From the NCBI RefSeq assembly GCF_000719335.1, contig NZ_JOGB01000014.1, positions 62,001 through 126,000 on the forward strand: a stretch of DNA of 64,000 bases, given 5' to 3'. This DNA comes from Streptomyces sp. NRRL S-87. Its GTDB lineage: Bacteria > Actinomycetota > Actinomycetes > Streptomycetales > Streptomycetaceae. A model generated the notes under the pieces. The model ran no database searches. It was not told where the DNA came from and was given only the letters and a program-made list of their open reading frames with translations. Of this stretch, positions 45,281 through 57,216 are shown in pieces (the first letter of the stretch is position 1; every line of letters starts with the position of its first letter). Position numbers and translations under genes: made by a program.

Positions 45281-46057
45281 TCACTGGTCGCGGAACCGGA
45301 CGATCTTCACGAACTCGTCCGCGTCCAGGGACGCTCCGCCGACGAGGGCGCCGTCCACGTCGGGCTGGGCCATGATCGCGGCGATGTTGCCGGCCTTGAC
45401 GGAGCCGCCGTACTGGATGCGGACCTTGTCGGCCACGTCCTGCGAGTACAGCTCGGCCAGGCGGCCGCGGATCGCCCCGCAGACCTCCTGGGCGTCCTCG
45501 GGGGTGGCGACCTCGCCGGTGCCGATGGCCCACACCGGCTCGTACGCGATCACGATGGTCTCGGCCTGGTCGGCCGGGAGGTCCTTGAGGCCCCCGTCGA
45601 CCTGCGCCAGCGTGTGCGCGACCTGGTTGCCCGCCTTGCGGACGTCCAGGCCCTCGCCGACGCACAGGATCGGGGTGATCCCGTGCGCGAAGGCGGCCTT
45701 GACCTTGGCGTTGCACAGCTCGTCGGACTCGTCGTGGTACTGGCGGCGCTCGCTGTGGCCGACGGCCACGTACGTGCACTTCAGCTTCGCCAGCATCAGG
45801 CCGGAGATCTCGCCGGTGTAGGCGCCGGACTCGTGCGCCGAGATGTCCTGGGCGCCGTACTTGATCTTCAGCTTGTCGCCGTCGACCAGGGTCTGGACGG
45901 AGCGCAGGTCGGTGAAGGGCGGGAGCACCGCCACCTCGACCGCGTCGTAGTCCTTGTCGGCGAGGGCGAAGGCGAGCTTCTGGACGTGGGCGATGGCCTC
46001 GAGGTGGTTGAGGTTCATCTTCCAGTTGCCCGCCATCAGCGGGGTACGAGAGGTCAC
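45281..46057 (-). CDS. tpiA: Triosephosphate isomerase
   Basis: 258 residues from GTG 46057; MAGNWKMN at residue 8 holds the substrate Asn and Lys. Catalytic His in AVGHSERR, catalytic Glu in [12 protein letters not shown], phosphate loop [10 protein letters not shown]. Begins 3 bp after pgk, clearly cotranscribed. Confidence 0.97.
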   Translation of the reverse strand: MTSRTPLMAGNWKMNLNHLEAIAHVQKLAFALADKDYDAVEVAVLPPFTDLRSVQTLVDGDKLKIKYGAQDISAHESGAYTGEISGLMLAKLKCTYVAVGHSERRQYHDESDELCNAKVKAAFAHGITPILCVGEGLDVRKAGNQVAHTLAQVDGGLKDLPADQAETIVIAYEPVWAIGTGEVATPEDAQEVCGAIRGRLAELYSQDVADKVRIQYGGSVKAGNIAAIMAQPDVDGALVGGASLDADEFVKIVRFRDQ

Positions 46058-46060
46058 GGG

Positions 46061-47272
46061 TCAGCCTTCCAGTGCTGCGATGCCGGGGAGGGACTTGCCC
46101 TCGAGGTACTCCAGGCTGGCGCCGCCGCCCGTGGAGATGTGCCCGAAGGCGTTCTCGTCGAAGCCGAGCAGGCGCACGGCCGCGGCCGAGTCGCCGCCGC
46201 CGACGACGGTGAAGGCCTCGCTGTCGACCAGGGCCTGCGCGACGGCGCGGGTGCCGTTCGCGTAGTCGGGGTGCTCGAAGACGCCCACCGGGCCGTTCCA
46301 GAAGACGGTCGCGGCGTCGGCGATCTTCGACGCGTAGAGCTCGCGCGTCTTCGGGCCGATGTCCAGGCCCTCCTTGTCGGCGGGGATCTTGTCCGCGTCG
46401 ACGGTGATGAAGTCGGCCGGGGTCTTGCCCTTGAGGTCCGGGAACTCGCCGGCGGCGAGGACGTCGACCGGGAGGAGCAGCTCCACGCCGGTCTCCTCGG
46501 CGCGCTTCATGTACTCGGTGACCTTCTCCACCTGGTCCTTCTGGAGCAGGGAGATGCCGACCTCGTAGCCCTTGGCGTACAGGAAGGTGTACGCCATGCC
46601 GCCGCCGATGAGGATGCGGTCGGCCTTGCCGAGCAGCTCGTCGATGACGGCGAGCTTGTCGGAGACCTTGGCGCCGCCGAGGACGACGACGTAGGGGCGC
46701 TCGACCTCGGCGGTGAGCTTCTTGAGGACGCCGACCTCGGTGGCGATGAGGGAGCCGGCCGCGTGCGGCAGGCGGGCCGGGAGGTCGAAGACCGAGGCGT
46801 GCTTGCGGTGCACCGCGCCGAAGCCGTCGCCGACGTAGACGTCGGCGAGCTCGGCGAGCTGGTCGGCGAAGGCGCCGCGCTCGGCGTCGTCCTTGCTGGT
46901 CTCACCGGGGTTGAAGCGGAGGTTCTCGATGACGGCGACCTGGCCGTCGGCGAGGGCGGCGACGGTCTCCTTGGCGGAGGAGCCGACGGTGTCGGTGGCG
47001 AACGCGACGTCCTGGCCCAGCAGTTCGCCCAGTCGGCGGGCGGCCGGGGCGAGGGAGAAGGCCGGGTCCGGGGCGCCCTTGGGGCGGCCCAGGTGGGAGG
47101 CCACGACCACGCGGGCGCCGGCCTCGGCGAGCTTCGCGATGGTCGGCTGGACGGCGCGGATGCGGCCGTCGTCCGTGATCTCGGTGCCGGCGAGCGGCAC
47201 GTTGAGGTCGGCGCGGACGAAGACCCGCTTGCCGGAGACGCCCTCGGCGAGAAGTTCGTCGATCGTCTTCAT
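46061..47272 (-). CDS. pgk: Phosphoglycerate kinase
   Basis: 403 residues. [38 protein letters not shown] and the C-terminal [11 protein letters not shown] with [15 protein letters not shown] are all in place. Between gap and tpiA on the minus strand. Confidence 0.97.
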   Translation of the reverse strand: MKTIDELLAEGVSGKRVFVRADLNVPLAGTEITDDGRIRAVQPTIAKLAEAGARVVVASHLGRPKGAPDPAFSLAPAARRLGELLGQDVAFATDTVGSSAKETVAALADGQVAVIENLRFNPGETSKDDAERGAFADQLAELADVYVGDGFGAVHRKHASVFDLPARLPHAAGSLIATEVGVLKKLTAEVERPYVVVLGGAKVSDKLAVIDELLGKADRILIGGGMAYTFLYAKGYEVGISLLQKDQVEKVTEYMKRAEETGVELLLPVDVLAAGEFPDLKGKTPADFITVDADKIPADKEGLDIGPKTRELYASKIADAATVFWNGPVGVFEHPDYANGTRAVAQALVDSEAFTVVGGGDSAAAVRLLGFDENAFGHISTGGGASLEYLEGKSLPGIAALEG

Positions 47273-47325
47273 GCTGTTTATGACTCCTTTGGCGCCCGTG
47301 CGGGGCGAAGAACGACAGGAAAACT

Positions 47326-47367
47326 ACAGGGTCCGGGCGGCGCCTCGTCGCGCCACCCGGACCCTGT
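47326..47367 (-). terminator. Hairpin between gap and pgk
   Basis: ACAGGGTCCGGGCGGCGC and GCGCCACCCGGACCCTGT form a long stem with an internal mismatch. It could end most gap transcripts or stabilise the processed gap message, allowing gap to be expressed more strongly than pgk-tpiA. Confidence 0.7.
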
Positions 47368-47397
47368 GCTTCACATCGTGGTGTTCCTAGCCCTGGC

Positions 47398-48447
<1,050 letters not shown>

Positions 48448-48553
48448 TTATTTGGGATGTCCCCGACCGCTTCCGACCCTACCTCTCCGTGAGCCCTGGA
48501 GTGACATCGACGACGCTCCCGGATCGCCCCGAGTACGTGCCGAAACCCCCGCG

Positions 48554-48582
48554 GACCCGCACCGGAGGCTCCGGTGCGGGTC
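48554..48582. terminator. Terminator after the M14 carboxypeptidase gene
   Basis: GACCCGCACCGGAG (48554-48567) and CTCCGGTGCGGGTC (48569-48582) make a perfect 14 bp stem with a single-base spacer, 30 bp past the carboxypeptidase stop. Confidence 0.8.
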
Positions 48583-48612
48583 GACGGGGACCCGAGGGCC
48601 CGTCACTCAGAG

Positions 48613-51567
48613 TCAGCGGTGGAGCGAGCGCAGAGCCGTACCGATGAGTACCGATCGGGCTCGCGCGTTCTGGAGGTGTTCCAGGCCGAAGCCGAGGAGC
48701 ACCGTGTCACGGGTAGTGACCGAGGCGTAGGACGTGAACAGCTCGCCGGTCCGGGACCAGGTGCCCGGGACCGAGGGGCTGCCGGCGGGTGCGCCCTGCG
48801 CGGTCCACGCCCCCAGGGAGCTCTCGAAGCCCTCGTCCTCGCGCTGCGCGCCCTCGACGACGAGGCGGGCCTCGTCGGCGAAGAGCCCGCGGCCGCCGCT
48901 GCCGCCGTCACTGACGTACGACAGCGCCAGCTCGACCTTCCTGCCCGCGTACGGGCTGAGGTCGAAGCTCACCTGCTTCCAACCCCCGGAGGAGCCGCTG
49001 AAGCTGTTCCACGCGCCGCTGGAGCCGGTGGCGGTGCAGCCGCCCGCCCCCAGGGTCAGGTAGTGGGTGAGGAACGGGTGGTCGTGGATGAAGAAGCCCT
49101 GGCCGCAGTCGGCGGGGACGTCCTTCTTGGTCAGCCCGGAGGCCTCGGGAAGGGTGGTCCAGTCCTGGGCGCCGGTGGTGTGCGCCTCCAGCACGGCGTG
49201 GTCGTAGCCCGGCTCGGTGTCCCAGTTGAGGGCGAGCCTGAGCTGCGGCTGGTCGGCGGCGGCGACCCCGGTGAGGTCGACCGTGCGGACCAGGCGCCGC
49301 CAGACGTCGTCGTCGTGGACGGTCGCCGCCATACCGGAGCCCTTGTAGGGCGCGTACGGGTTCACGACCCCGGCGTACGAGCCGGCCGCCGCGCTGCGGA
49401 ACTGCGGGAACCGGTCCGCCGGCAGGCTGTCGGAGGTGACCGTGTAGGCCCCCGCCCGGTCCAGCGGGGCACCGGCGGCGGCGCCGAGCGGGCCCCGGGC
49501 GCCGAGCAGGGCTCCGGTGCCGGTGAACCCGGTGGGACCGGCGGCGTCCGCACGGCCGTAGGCGCCCAGGTAGTACTGGCTGAAGTCGTCGGTGACGGTG
49601 CGGCCCGCCTGGGTGTCGCCGCCGGCCTTCGGACCGGCCTCGACGAGCCGGCCGCCCTCGTTGAGGAAGTCCCGCAGCGCCATCTGCACGGCCCCGGCGG
49701 GCGCCTGCCCGGCCGTGTAGTGGACCGCGGCGCGGTAGTGGGACAGGACGCCCAGCGGGTGCGGCACGCCCTGCGCGGCGACGTCCCAGACGGTCGCCGA
49801 GCGGCCGCCGGCGCGCAGCGCGTCGACGTACGTGGCCGCCTGCTTCGCCTTGGCGCCCTCCTCGGCGATCACGAGGACGTCGGCGCGGGGCTGCCGGGCC
49901 ACCGTGTAGCGGAAGCCCTTGCCGGTCACCTTGGCGCCGGCGGCGGTGCGGCCCGTGAACCAGACCTCGACCTTGTCACCGGGGCGGGCGCCCTCGACGG
50001 CGGCGCGGTACTGGTCGAAGCGGATGTTGTCGGCGCCGCCGTAGCGCTCGCCGCCCTTCCAGGGGGCGAGCGCCCTGGTGTGCGTACGGCCGCCGTTGAC
50101 GCGGTACTCGAGCGTCTTGGCGCGCAGCGACCTGCGCGCGGTGACGGCGACCTGCTGGGCCCCGCCGCGGGCGTACGAGACGGTGAACGGGTCCGCGGTG
50201 AAGGGGGCCGCGGTCCTCCCGACCACCGACACCGGCCGGTCGGGGTGGGCTGCGGTCTCGGCGACGGAGAGCGCGAAGGGGACGTTCTTGGCGAACTCGC
50301 CCTGGATCAGCTTCTCGTCGTCCGGGAAGTTGAAGCCGGAGCGGCAGTCCTCCGCCTTCCAGCGGTCGTTCGGGTCGATGTCCGAGGCGGTCTGGCAGGT
50401 CGTCATCTCCGGGGTGAACATCATCATCCCGTTGACGTTGCCGGCCTGGCCGTCGGCCTCGCCGTTGGTCGTGTACAGCTCCGAGGAGACCTGCGGGTAG
50501 TAGCCGGGCACGGCCGGCTTCTCCGGCGTTCCGGCGAGCGCCTTGTAGAGCACGTCGTCCGGTGTGGGGGTGGCGACCTGCCAGCCGACGCCGTAGAGCA
50601 GCAGCTCGGCGGCCGAGTGGTAGTTGATGCCGAACTCGAAGCCGATGCGCTTCTCGAAGCGGTCGAGGGCGACGGTCTCGGGCTCGGAGGACGCCCGGGG
50701 GCCGCGGTAGGTCTCGCTGAAGGGGTTCGGGGAGGAACCCTCGTCGTCGTAGCCCCACTTGTAGGAGAAGTTCCGGTTGAGGTCGACGCCGTCGGCGGCG
50801 GTGATCTTCCCGTCGCCGTTGTTGTCGTGCAGGTTCTTGCGCCAGAGCCGCTCGCCGTCCTTGGCGTGCGTGTAGTCGTACCCGTCGGGGTTGGCGGAGA
50901 GCACGAACCACAGCTCGGTGGAGTCGACGATGCTCTTGACCCGCTTGTTCCGGCCGTAGTTGTCGAGGTAGTAGTGCAGCAGCCGCCGGGTCATCTCCGG
51001 CGTGATCCACTCGCGGGCGTGCTGGTTCGACATGTACAGCACGGCGGGCCTGGCGCCGTCCTTGGTCCGCCTGGCGTTCTTGGTGACCTTGACGGCGAGG
51101 ATGTCCTTGCCCCGGACGGTCTTGCCGATGGAGACGACCTTCGCCAGACCCGGGTGGTCGCGGCCGGTCCGGACGATCTCCTCCTTGAGCCCGCCCCTGC
51201 CGCTGTACGGGCGGAACACCCCGTCGCCGGCGGTGGTGCGGGCGGCGCTCGGCGCGGGCCGGCGCTCGGCGAGCCGGACGCCCTGGGCGCGCAGCTCGCG
51301 GGCCTGGGCTCCGGTGAGGAAGAGCTCGACGCGGGTGGTGCCGCGCGCCGGGGCACGCTCCCCGAGCTCGTGCGCGTCCTGGCCGGCCCTGAGGACCAGC
51401 GGGACCTGTGCGCGGGTGATGTCGGCCTCGTAGACCCTCACCTCGTCGGCCGCGGCGGCGGTGCCGTCGGCCGTCGTGCCCGGCTGCGCCATGGCCGCCG
51501 GTACGGCGGCCATGGAACCGAGGATCAGCGCGCCGGTGGCGAGGATCGAGCTCGCTCTGCGCCTCAT
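48613..51567 (-). CDS. Large secreted M14 zinc carboxypeptidase
   Basis: 984 residues with AGGGGGGCGC before ATG 51567. Sec signal peptide ends near AAMAQPG. Catalytic domain about 110-430: zinc motif SNQHAREWITPE, substrate Arg/Asn region VDLNRNFSYKWGYD, third zinc ligand NYHSAAELLLYG and catalytic Glu region FALSVAETA. About 550 further residues follow: strands with VTFTGRT-like character, a ThuA- or peptidase-inhibitor-like block (DVLVIAEEGAKAKQAATYVD) and an immune-inhibitor-A-type C-terminus (WDTEPGYDHAVLEAHTTG). It probably trims proteins or peptides outside the cell. Isolated transcription unit. Confidence 0.9.
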   Translation of the reverse strand: MRRRASSILATGALILGSMAAVPAAMAQPGTTADGTAAAADEVRVYEADITRAQVPLVLRAGQDAHELGERAPARGTTRVELFLTGAQARELRAQGVRLAERRPAPSAARTTAGDGVFRPYSGRGGLKEEIVRTGRDHPGLAKVVSIGKTVRGKDILAVKVTKNARRTKDGARPAVLYMSNQHAREWITPEMTRRLLHYYLDNYGRNKRVKSIVDSTELWFVLSANPDGYDYTHAKDGERLWRKNLHDNNGDGKITAADGVDLNRNFSYKWGYDDEGSSPNPFSETYRGPRASSEPETVALDRFEKRIGFEFGINYHSAAELLLYGVGWQVATPTPDDVLYKALAGTPEKPAVPGYYPQVSSELYTTNGEADGQAGNVNGMMMFTPEMTTCQTASDIDPNDRWKAEDCRSGFNFPDDEKLIQGEFAKNVPFALSVAETAAHPDRPVSVVGRTAAPFTADPFTVSYARGGAQQVAVTARRSLRAKTLEYRVNGGRTHTRALAPWKGGERYGGADNIRFDQYRAAVEGARPGDKVEVWFTGRTAAGAKVTGKGFRYTVARQPRADVLVIAEEGAKAKQAATYVDALRAGGRSATVWDVAAQGVPHPLGVLSHYRAAVHYTAGQAPAGAVQMALRDFLNEGGRLVEAGPKAGGDTQAGRTVTDDFSQYYLGAYGRADAAGPTGFTGTGALLGARGPLGAAAGAPLDRAGAYTVTSDSLPADRFPQFRSAAAGSYAGVVNPYAPYKGSGMAATVHDDDVWRRLVRTVDLTGVAAADQPQLRLALNWDTEPGYDHAVLEAHTTGAQDWTTLPEASGLTKKDVPADCGQGFFIHDHPFLTHYLTLGAGGCTATGSSGAWNSFSGSSGGWKQVSFDLSPYAGRKVELALSYVSDGGSGGRGLFADEARLVVEGAQREDEGFESSLGAWTAQGAPAGSPSVPGTWSRTGELFTSYASVTTRDTVLLGFGLEHLQNARARSVLIGTALRSLHR

Positions 51568-51730
51568 GCGCCCCCCTGCTGTCGTCGATCGGAACGATCG
51601 GAAAGAGCATGTCGATCAGTTGGACATGCGGACGCAAGGCTTTCGGTGCCGCGTGGCCATGTCAATAAGGCGTCCCGCCGTCCCAAGTGCCGTACGAGCG
51701 GGGGCCGCAGGGCCGGACCGCCGTGGAACG

Positions 51731-51771
51731 CAGCGAGGAAGGGACCCCGCTGCGGGGTCCCTTCCTCGCTG
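51731..51771. terminator. Very strong terminator after whiA
   Basis: CAGCGAGGAAGGGACCCCG and CGGGGTCCCTTCCTCGCTG form a perfect 19 bp stem with a 3-base loop, 7 bp past the whiA stop. Confidence 0.9.
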
Positions 51772-51778
51772 CCCGGGG

Positions 51779-52768
51779 TCAGCCGGCCAGGTTGTCGGCC
51801 ATCTCCTCGGTCAGGTTGGACTCCGTACCGGGGATGCCGAGGTCCTGCGCGCGCTTGTCGGCCATCGCCAGCAGACGGCGGATCCGGCCGGCCACGGCGT
51901 CCTTGGTCAGCGGCGGGTCGGCCAGCGCGCCCAGCTCCTCCAGCGAGGCCTGCTTGTGCTCCATGCGCAGCCGTCCGGCGGCGGCGAGGTGCTCGGGCAC
52001 CTCCTCGCCGAGGATCTCCAGCGCGCGCTGGACGCGGGCGCCGGCGGCCACGGCCGCGCGGGCCGAGCGGCGCAGGTTGGCGTCGTCGAAGTTGGCCAGC
52101 CGGTTGGCCGTGGCGCGGACCTCGCGGCGCATCCGCCGCTCCTCCCACGCCAGCACCGACTCGTGCGCGCCGAGCCGGGTCAGCAGGGCGCCGATCGCGT
52201 CGCCGTCGCGCACCACGACGCGGTCCACCCCGCGCACCTCGCGGGCCTTGGCCGCGATGGACAGCCGGCGGGCGGCACCGACCAGGGCCAGGGCGGCCTC
52301 GGGGCCCGGGCAGGTCACCTCCAGGGAGGAGGAGCGGCCGGGCTCGGTCAGCGAGCCGTGGGCGAGGAACGCGCCCCGCCAGGCCGCCTCGGCGTCGCAG
52401 GTCGCGCCGGAGACCACCTGCGGGGGCAGCCCGCGGATCGGGCGGCCGCGGCCGTCGACCAGACCGGTCTGGCGGGCCAGCTGGTCACCGCCGGCGACCA
52501 CGCGGACCACGAAGCGGGAGCCGCGCCGCAGCCCGCCCGGGGCCATGACGATCAGCTCGGAGCTGTGCCCGAAGATCTCCAGGATGTCCTTCTTCAGCCG
52601 CCGCGCGGCGAAGCTGGTGTCGAGCTCGGCCTCGATCACGATGCGGCCGCTCACCAGGTGAAGCCCGCCCGCGAACCGGAGAATGGCCGAGACCTCCGCC
52701 TTCCTGCAGCAGGTGCGGGTGACGGGGAGACGGGAGATCTCGTCCTTCACCGCCGGCGTCATCGCCAT
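51779..52768 (-). CDS. whiA: Sporulation regulator WhiA
   Basis: 329 residues. Two-domain protein: an N-terminal LAGLIDADG-like fold ([58 protein letters not shown]) and a C-terminal helix-turn-helix ([34 protein letters not shown]). WhiA works with WhiB to stop aerial growth and start sporulation septation in Streptomyces. It overlaps yvcK by 10 bp and ends the uvrC-rapZ-yvcK-whiA operon. Confidence 0.97.
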   Translation of the reverse strand: MAMTPAVKDEISRLPVTRTCCRKAEVSAILRFAGGLHLVSGRIVIEAELDTSFAARRLKKDILEIFGHSSELIVMAPGGLRRGSRFVVRVVAGGDQLARQTGLVDGRGRPIRGLPPQVVSGATCDAEAAWRGAFLAHGSLTEPGRSSSLEVTCPGPEAALALVGAARRLSIAAKAREVRGVDRVVVRDGDAIGALLTRLGAHESVLAWEERRMRREVRATANRLANFDDANLRRSARAAVAAGARVQRALEILGEEVPEHLAAAGRLRMEHKQASLEELGALADPPLTKDAVAGRIRRLLAMADKRAQDLGIPGTESNLTEEMADNLAG

Positions 52769-53820
52769 GGGCCGATCCTTCCATGCATCCGGAAAATACG
52801 GTCGTACGCGGCCGCCAGCCGCTCCGGGTCGTGCTTCGGAGAGCCGTCGGTCCTGGCCACCGGCGCCAGCTCGACCGAGGCCCCGAACCGTTTGGCGGCG
52901 TCGACGAGGGACTCGCGGTCGGGCACGGCGGCCTGGTCGGCCAGCACCACGTCCAGGGCGAGTTTAGGGGCGTGTCGGGCCAAAACCTCCAAATGACGCT
53001 GCGGAGAGAACCCATCCGTTTCCCCGGGCTGCGGGGCGAGGTTCAGCGACAGCACCCGCCGGGCCTTGGTCTCGGTCAGGGCGTCCAGCAGTTCCGGCAC
53101 CAGCAGGTGCGGAATGACCGAAGAGAACCACGAGCCGGGGCCCAGCACCACCCAGTCGGCGTCGAGCACCGCCTCGACCGCCTCCGGCACGGCCGGCGGG
53201 TCGGACGGGACCAGGTGCACCTCCTGCACCTCGCCGGGGGTCAGGGCCACGGTCGCCTGGCCCCGCACGGTGTCCACGTCGTGCGGCCGGGCCGGGTCGT
53301 GGCCCTTGACCAGCGCCTGGAGCTCCAGCGGCACCGCCGACATGGGCAGCACCCGGCCCTGGGCGCCGAGCAGCCGGCCGACCAGGTCGAGGGCGCTGAC
53401 GTGGTCGCCGAGCTGCTCCCACAGGGCCACGATCAACAGGTTCCCGACCGCGTGCCCGTGCATCTCGCCCTGGCTGGAGAACCGGTGCTGGATCACCCGG
53501 GCCCAGGTCTGGCCCCAGTCGTCGTCACCGCACAGCGCGGCCAGCGCCTTGCGCAGGTCACCGGGCGGCAGGACGCCCAGCTCCTCCCGGAGCCGGCCGC
53601 TGGAGCCGCCGTCGTCGGCGACGGTGACCACCGCGGTCAGGTCGCCGGTGATCCGGCGCAGCGCCGCCAGCGAGGCGGACAGGCCCATGCCGCCGCCCAG
53701 CGCGACGACCTTGGGCTGGGCCCCGCGCCTGCGGCGGCGGGCCGGGCCGGAGACCGCGGACTCGCCGCGGACCGGCCCCAGCCCGCCCAGGCGGCGGAGC
53801 CGGAGGGTGCGGCCGGTCAC
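52759..53820 (-). CDS. yvcK: YvcK/CofD-like gluconeogenesis factor
   Basis: 353 residues from GTG 53820, overlapping rapZ by 4 bp (GTGA). Nucleotide-sugar/phosphate-binding motif [47 protein letters not shown] and [18 protein letters not shown] identify the YvcK group, which binds UDP-sugars and is linked to cell-wall precursor supply. Sits between rapZ and whiA as in nearly all actinobacteria and firmicutes. Confidence 0.93.
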   Translation of the reverse strand: MTGRTLRLRRLGGLGPVRGESAVSGPARRRRRGAQPKVVALGGGMGLSASLAALRRITGDLTAVVTVADDGGSSGRLREELGVLPPGDLRKALAALCGDDDWGQTWARVIQHRFSSQGEMHGHAVGNLLIVALWEQLGDHVSALDLVGRLLGAQGRVLPMSAVPLELQALVKGHDPARPHDVDTVRGQATVALTPGEVQEVHLVPSDPPAVPEAVEAVLDADWVVLGPGSWFSSVIPHLLVPELLDALTETKARRVLSLNLAPQPGETDGFSPQRHLEVLARHAPKLALDVVLADQAAVPDRESLVDAAKRFGASVELAPVARTDGSPKHDPERLAAAYDRIFRMHGRIGPWR

Positions 53821-54752
53821 TCGCGCCCCATGTCCCGGTGGACGACGACGGTCTCGACTCCCTCGGAGGAGAGGCGGGCGGCGAGCTTCTCCGACATGGC
53901 CACGCTGCGGTGCTTGCCGCCCGTGCAGCCCACGGCGATGGTCACGTACCGCTTGCCCTCGCGGCGGTAGCCGGTGGCGATGAGCTGGAGCAGCTCGGCG
54001 TACCGGTCGAGGAACTCCTTGGCGCCGGGCTGGTTGAAGACGTAGCCCGACACCTCCTCGTTCAGGCCCGTGAAGGGGCGCAGCTCGGGCACCCAGTGCG
54101 GGTTGGGCAGGAAGCGGCAGTCGACCACCAGGTCGGCGTCGACGGGGAGGCCGTACTTGTAGCCGAAGGACATCACGGTGGCCCGCAGCTCGGGCTCGTC
54201 GTCGCCCGCGAACTGGGCGTCCATCTTCGCGCGCAGCTCGTGCACGTTCAGGCTGGAGGTGTCGATCACCAGGTCGGCGTCGCCGCGCAGCTCGCGCAGC
54301 AGGTCGCGCTCGGCGGCGATGCCGTCGACGATGCGGCCGTCGCCCTGGAGCGGGTGCGGGCGGCGCACCGACTCGAAGCGGCGGACCAGCGCATCGTCGG
54401 AGGACTCCAGGAAGACGACCCGGTGGGTCACGCCCCGGCCGTCGAGGTCGGCGAGGGATTCGCGCAGGTTGTCGAAGAAGCGGCGGCCCCGGACGTCGAC
54501 GACGACGGCGATCCGCGCGACGTTGCCCTGCGAGCGGGCGCCCAGCTCCACCATGGTGGGGATCAGGGCGGGCGGCAGGTTGTCCACGACGAACCAGCCG
54601 AGGTCCTCCAGGCACTTCGCGGCCGTGCTGCGGCCCGCGCCGGACATGCCGGAGATGATCACCAGCTCGGGGATGGCCGCCTCGGCGGCCTCGCCGGCCT
54701 CCACGCTCGTGCCCGTACTCACCTGTGCTCCGTCTCGGTCGTGCTCGGTCAT
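53817..54752 (-). CDS. rapZ: RapZ-family P-loop protein (RNase adapter-like)
   Basis: 311 residues. P-loop [20 protein letters not shown] followed by [15 protein letters not shown]-terminal domain with [36 protein letters not shown] and the metabolite pocket [17 protein letters not shown]. In E. coli RapZ senses glucosamine 6-phosphate and steers sRNA decay; the actinobacterial role is less clear. Overlaps uvrC and yvcK by 4 bp each. Confidence 0.94.
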   Translation of the reverse strand: MTEHDRDGAQVSTGTSVEAGEAAEAAIPELVIISGMSGAGRSTAAKCLEDLGWFVVDNLPPALIPTMVELGARSQGNVARIAVVVDVRGRRFFDNLRESLADLDGRGVTHRVVFLESSDDALVRRFESVRRPHPLQGDGRIVDGIAAERDLLRELRGDADLVIDTSSLNVHELRAKMDAQFAGDDEPELRATVMSFGYKYGLPVDADLVVDCRFLPNPHWVPELRPFTGLNEEVSGYVFNQPGAKEFLDRYAELLQLIATGYRREGKRYVTIAVGCTGGKHRSVAMSEKLAARLSSEGVETVVVHRDMGRE

Positions 54753-56797
54753 TGCTCTGTCCCCCGAAGGTCGGTCGAGGTCCCCGCGGGCGCGGGGGTC
54801 TCGTCCTCAATGATCTCTCCTGTCGCGGTGTTCACGGCAGGACCGGCGGGGGCCGCCTGGGCGAGGGCCGCGGCCACCGTCTCGGCCGTCTTGCGGCCTA
54901 TGCCGGGGACCTCGCAGATCTGGTCGATTGTCGCCTGCCGGAGCCGCTTCACCGAACCGAAGTGTCTGACCAACGCCTGCTTGCGGGTCTCGCCCAGGCC
55001 GGGCACGGCGTCCAGCGGGCCCGACTTCAGGCGCTTGCCGCGCTTGGAGCGCTGGTACTGGATGGCGAACCGGTGGGCTTCGTCACGTACCCGCTGGAGG
55101 AGGTAGAGCCCCTCGCTGGTCCGGGGCAGCACGACCGGGTCGTCCTCGCCGGGCAGCCAGACCTCCTCCAGCCGCTTGGCCAGGCCGCACACGGCCACGT
55201 CGTCCACGCCGAGCTCGGCCAGGGCCCGCTGGGCGGCCGCGACCTGCGGCTGCCCGCCGTCGACCACGACCAGCTGGGGCGGGTACGCGAAGCGCCTGGG
55301 CCGCCCGTCGTCGGCCGGCAGCGGCTCGTCGCCGTCCTCGGCCTCCTCGGCCGTCCACTCGCCGGTCTTCATCTTCTCCTGGAGGTAGCGGCGGAAGCGG
55401 CGCGAGACCACCTCGTGCATGGACCGGACGTCGTCCTGGCCCTCGCCGTGCCAGACCTGCGTGTCCCCGACCCGGCCCTTGACCTGGAAGCGCCGGTACT
55501 CGCCCTTGCGGGGCAGCCCGTCCTCGAAGACGACCATGGAGGCCACCACGTCCTGGCCCTGCAGGTGGGAGACGTCGAAGCACTCGATGCGCAGCGGGGC
55601 GCTGTCGAGGCCGAGCGCCTCGGCGATCTCCTCCAGGGCGCGGGAGCGGGTGGTCAGGTCGCTGGCCCGCTTGGTCTTGTGCAGGGCGAGGGCCTGCTGG
55701 GCGTTCCGTCGGACCGTCTCCATCAGGTCCTTCTTGTCGCCGCGCTGCGGGATGCGCAGGGAGACCTGGGAACCGCGGTGCTCGCCCAGCCACTGGGCGA
55801 CGGCGGCGGGGTCCTCGGGCAGCGCCGGGACCAGCACCTCCTTGGGAACGCTCTCCCCGCTCTCCTCCCCGTACAGCTGCTGGATCGCGTGCTCGACGAG
55901 GCCGGCGGTGTCGACGGCCTCGACCTTGTCGGTGACCCAGCCGCGCTGGCCGCGCACGCGTCCGCCGCGCACGTGGAAGATCTGCACGGCCGCCTCCAGC
56001 TCGTCCTCGGCCACGGCGATCAGGTCCGCGTCGGTGGCGTCGGCGAGCACGACGGCGTTCTTCTCCATGGCGCGCCGCAGCGCCCCTATGTCGTCGCGCA
56101 GCCGGGCGGCCCGCTCGTACTCCATCTCCTCGGCCGCCGCGTGCATCTCCTTCTCCAGGCGGGAGAGGTACGCGCCGGTCCGGCCGGCCATGAAGTCGCA
56201 GAACTCCTCGGCGAGTTCCCGGTGCTCCTCGGGGCTGACGCGGCCGACGCACGGGGCCGAGCACTTGCCGATGTAGCCGAGCAGGCAGGGCCGCCCGATC
56301 TGGGCGGACCGCTTGAACACGCCCGCGGAGCAGGTCCGTACGGGGAACACGCGGAGCATCAGGTCGACGGTCTCGCGGATGGCCCAGGCGTGCGCGTACG
56401 GGCCGAAGTAGCGCACGCCCTTCCTCTTGGGCCCGCGCATGACCTGGACGCGGGGGTACTGCTCGTTCATGGTCACGGCCAGGGACGGGTAGCTCTTGTC
56501 GTCCCGGTACTTGACGTTGAAGCGGGGGTCGTACTCCTTGATCCAGGAGTACTCGAGCTGGAGCGCCTCCACCTCGGTCGCGACCACGGTCCACTCGACG
56601 GAGGCGGCGGTGGTCACCATGGTGGCGGTCCGGGGGTGCAGGCCGGCCACGTCCTGGAAGTAGTTGGCCAGCCGCTGGCGCAGGCTCTTGGCCTTCCCGA
56701 CGTAGATCACCCGGCGGTGCTCGTCGCGGAACCGGTAGACGCCCGGGGAGTCGGGGATCTCTCCCGGCGCGGGGCGGTAGCTGGAGGGGTCGGCCAT
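54749..56797 (-). CDS. uvrC: Excinuclease ABC subunit C
   Basis: 682 residues from ATG 56797. N-terminal GIY-YIG nuclease ([20 protein letters not shown]), cysteine-rich element ([13 protein letters not shown]), UVR domain, RNase H-like nuclease ([20 protein letters not shown] and [14 protein letters not shown]), and C-terminal helix-hairpin-helix ([37 protein letters not shown]). Cuts both sides of UV damage with UvrA, whose gene ends this window. First gene of the operon leading to whiA. Confidence 0.97.
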   Translation of the reverse strand: MADPSSYRPAPGEIPDSPGVYRFRDEHRRVIYVGKAKSLRQRLANYFQDVAGLHPRTATMVTTAASVEWTVVATEVEALQLEYSWIKEYDPRFNVKYRDDKSYPSLAVTMNEQYPRVQVMRGPKRKGVRYFGPYAHAWAIRETVDLMLRVFPVRTCSAGVFKRSAQIGRPCLLGYIGKCSAPCVGRVSPEEHRELAEEFCDFMAGRTGAYLSRLEKEMHAAAEEMEYERAARLRDDIGALRRAMEKNAVVLADATDADLIAVAEDELEAAVQIFHVRGGRVRGQRGWVTDKVEAVDTAGLVEHAIQQLYGEESGESVPKEVLVPALPEDPAAVAQWLGEHRGSQVSLRIPQRGDKKDLMETVRRNAQQALALHKTKRASDLTTRSRALEEIAEALGLDSAPLRIECFDVSHLQGQDVVASMVVFEDGLPRKGEYRRFQVKGRVGDTQVWHGEGQDDVRSMHEVVSRRFRRYLQEKMKTGEWTAEEAEDGDEPLPADDGRPRRFAYPPQLVVVDGGQPQVAAAQRALAELGVDDVAVCGLAKRLEEVWLPGEDDPVVLPRTSEGLYLLQRVRDEAHRFAIQYQRSKRGKRLKSGPLDAVPGLGETRKQALVRHFGSVKRLRQATIDQICEVPGIGRKTAETVAAALAQAAPAGPAVNTATGEIIEDETPAPAGTSTDLRGTEQ

Positions 56798-56804
56798 GCC
56801 CTCC

Positions 56805-56810
56805 ACCCTA
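56805..56810 (-). promoter_or_regulatory. -10 box TAGGGT immediately upstream of uvrC
   Basis: On the minus strand TAGGGT ends 7 bp before the uvrC ATG, so transcription may begin at the start codon; the bases between (GGAGGGC) also read as a ribosome site if a longer transcript exists. Confidence 0.4.
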
Positions 56811-56921
56811 CTGGCGGGCACCGACAACGGACCCCGTTGCCCACCCCTGCCGCGCCGCGCCCGCACCCCTTCACACGGCCCGCACGGACCCCCCTCCGAT
56901 CACCCCCGGGCGGAGCGGTGC

Positions 56922-56965
56922 GAGCCCCGCCGGCGTTCGAGGCGCGGGGGCCGGGGCGGAGCCCC
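56922..56965. repeat. GC-rich dispersed Streptomyces intergenic repeat
   Basis: GAGCCCCGCCGGCGTTCGAG followed by GCGCGGGGGCCGGGGCGGAGCCCC with minor spacing. I recall near-identical sequences between genes all over Streptomyces chromosomes; it folds into short GC stems. Seen once in this window. Confidence 0.55.
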
Positions 56966-57118
56966 GGGGCGGGGAGGGGGCACCGCCCCTCAGGGCCCAC
57001 CGGACCGCACAGTGGCGGCCCCGCACCGGTGGGGCGGTGCGGGGCCGTGAGGAGGAGGCCGGACCAGGACGGCCCGCCCCCACGACCGGCACCGGTAGCC
57101 GGTACCGGCCGCAAGGAC

Positions 57119-57216
57119 GCCCGGGCGGTCAGGCCCGGACGCAGGCACCGGCACCGCGGCGGTGAGCCGCGGGCCGGTGCCGACCATGGGTCGCCCGGGC
57201 CGTCAGGCCCGGACGC
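57119..57216. repeat. 24 bp duplication of a gene's 3' end, 74 bp apart
   Basis: GCCCGGGCGGTCAGGCCCGG plus ACGC at 57119-57142 and the same with one change at 57193-57216. The second copy spans the stop codon of the gene ending at 57203; the first repeats the stop-codon context downstream. Confidence 0.75.

Larger units (their letters stand above)
56798..57202. other. Intergenic region with repeats
   Basis: About 400 bp with no convincing gene. It holds the uvrC promoter end, a Streptomyces dispersed GC-rich repeat at 56922-56965 and a copy of the next gene's 3' end at 57119-57142. Confidence 0.5.

Noticed and set aside
48574..52548. A 1324-codon plus-strand open frame
   Set aside because: Antisense to the M14 carboxypeptidase and whiA, with low-complexity Val/Arg/Gly composition typical of shadows.
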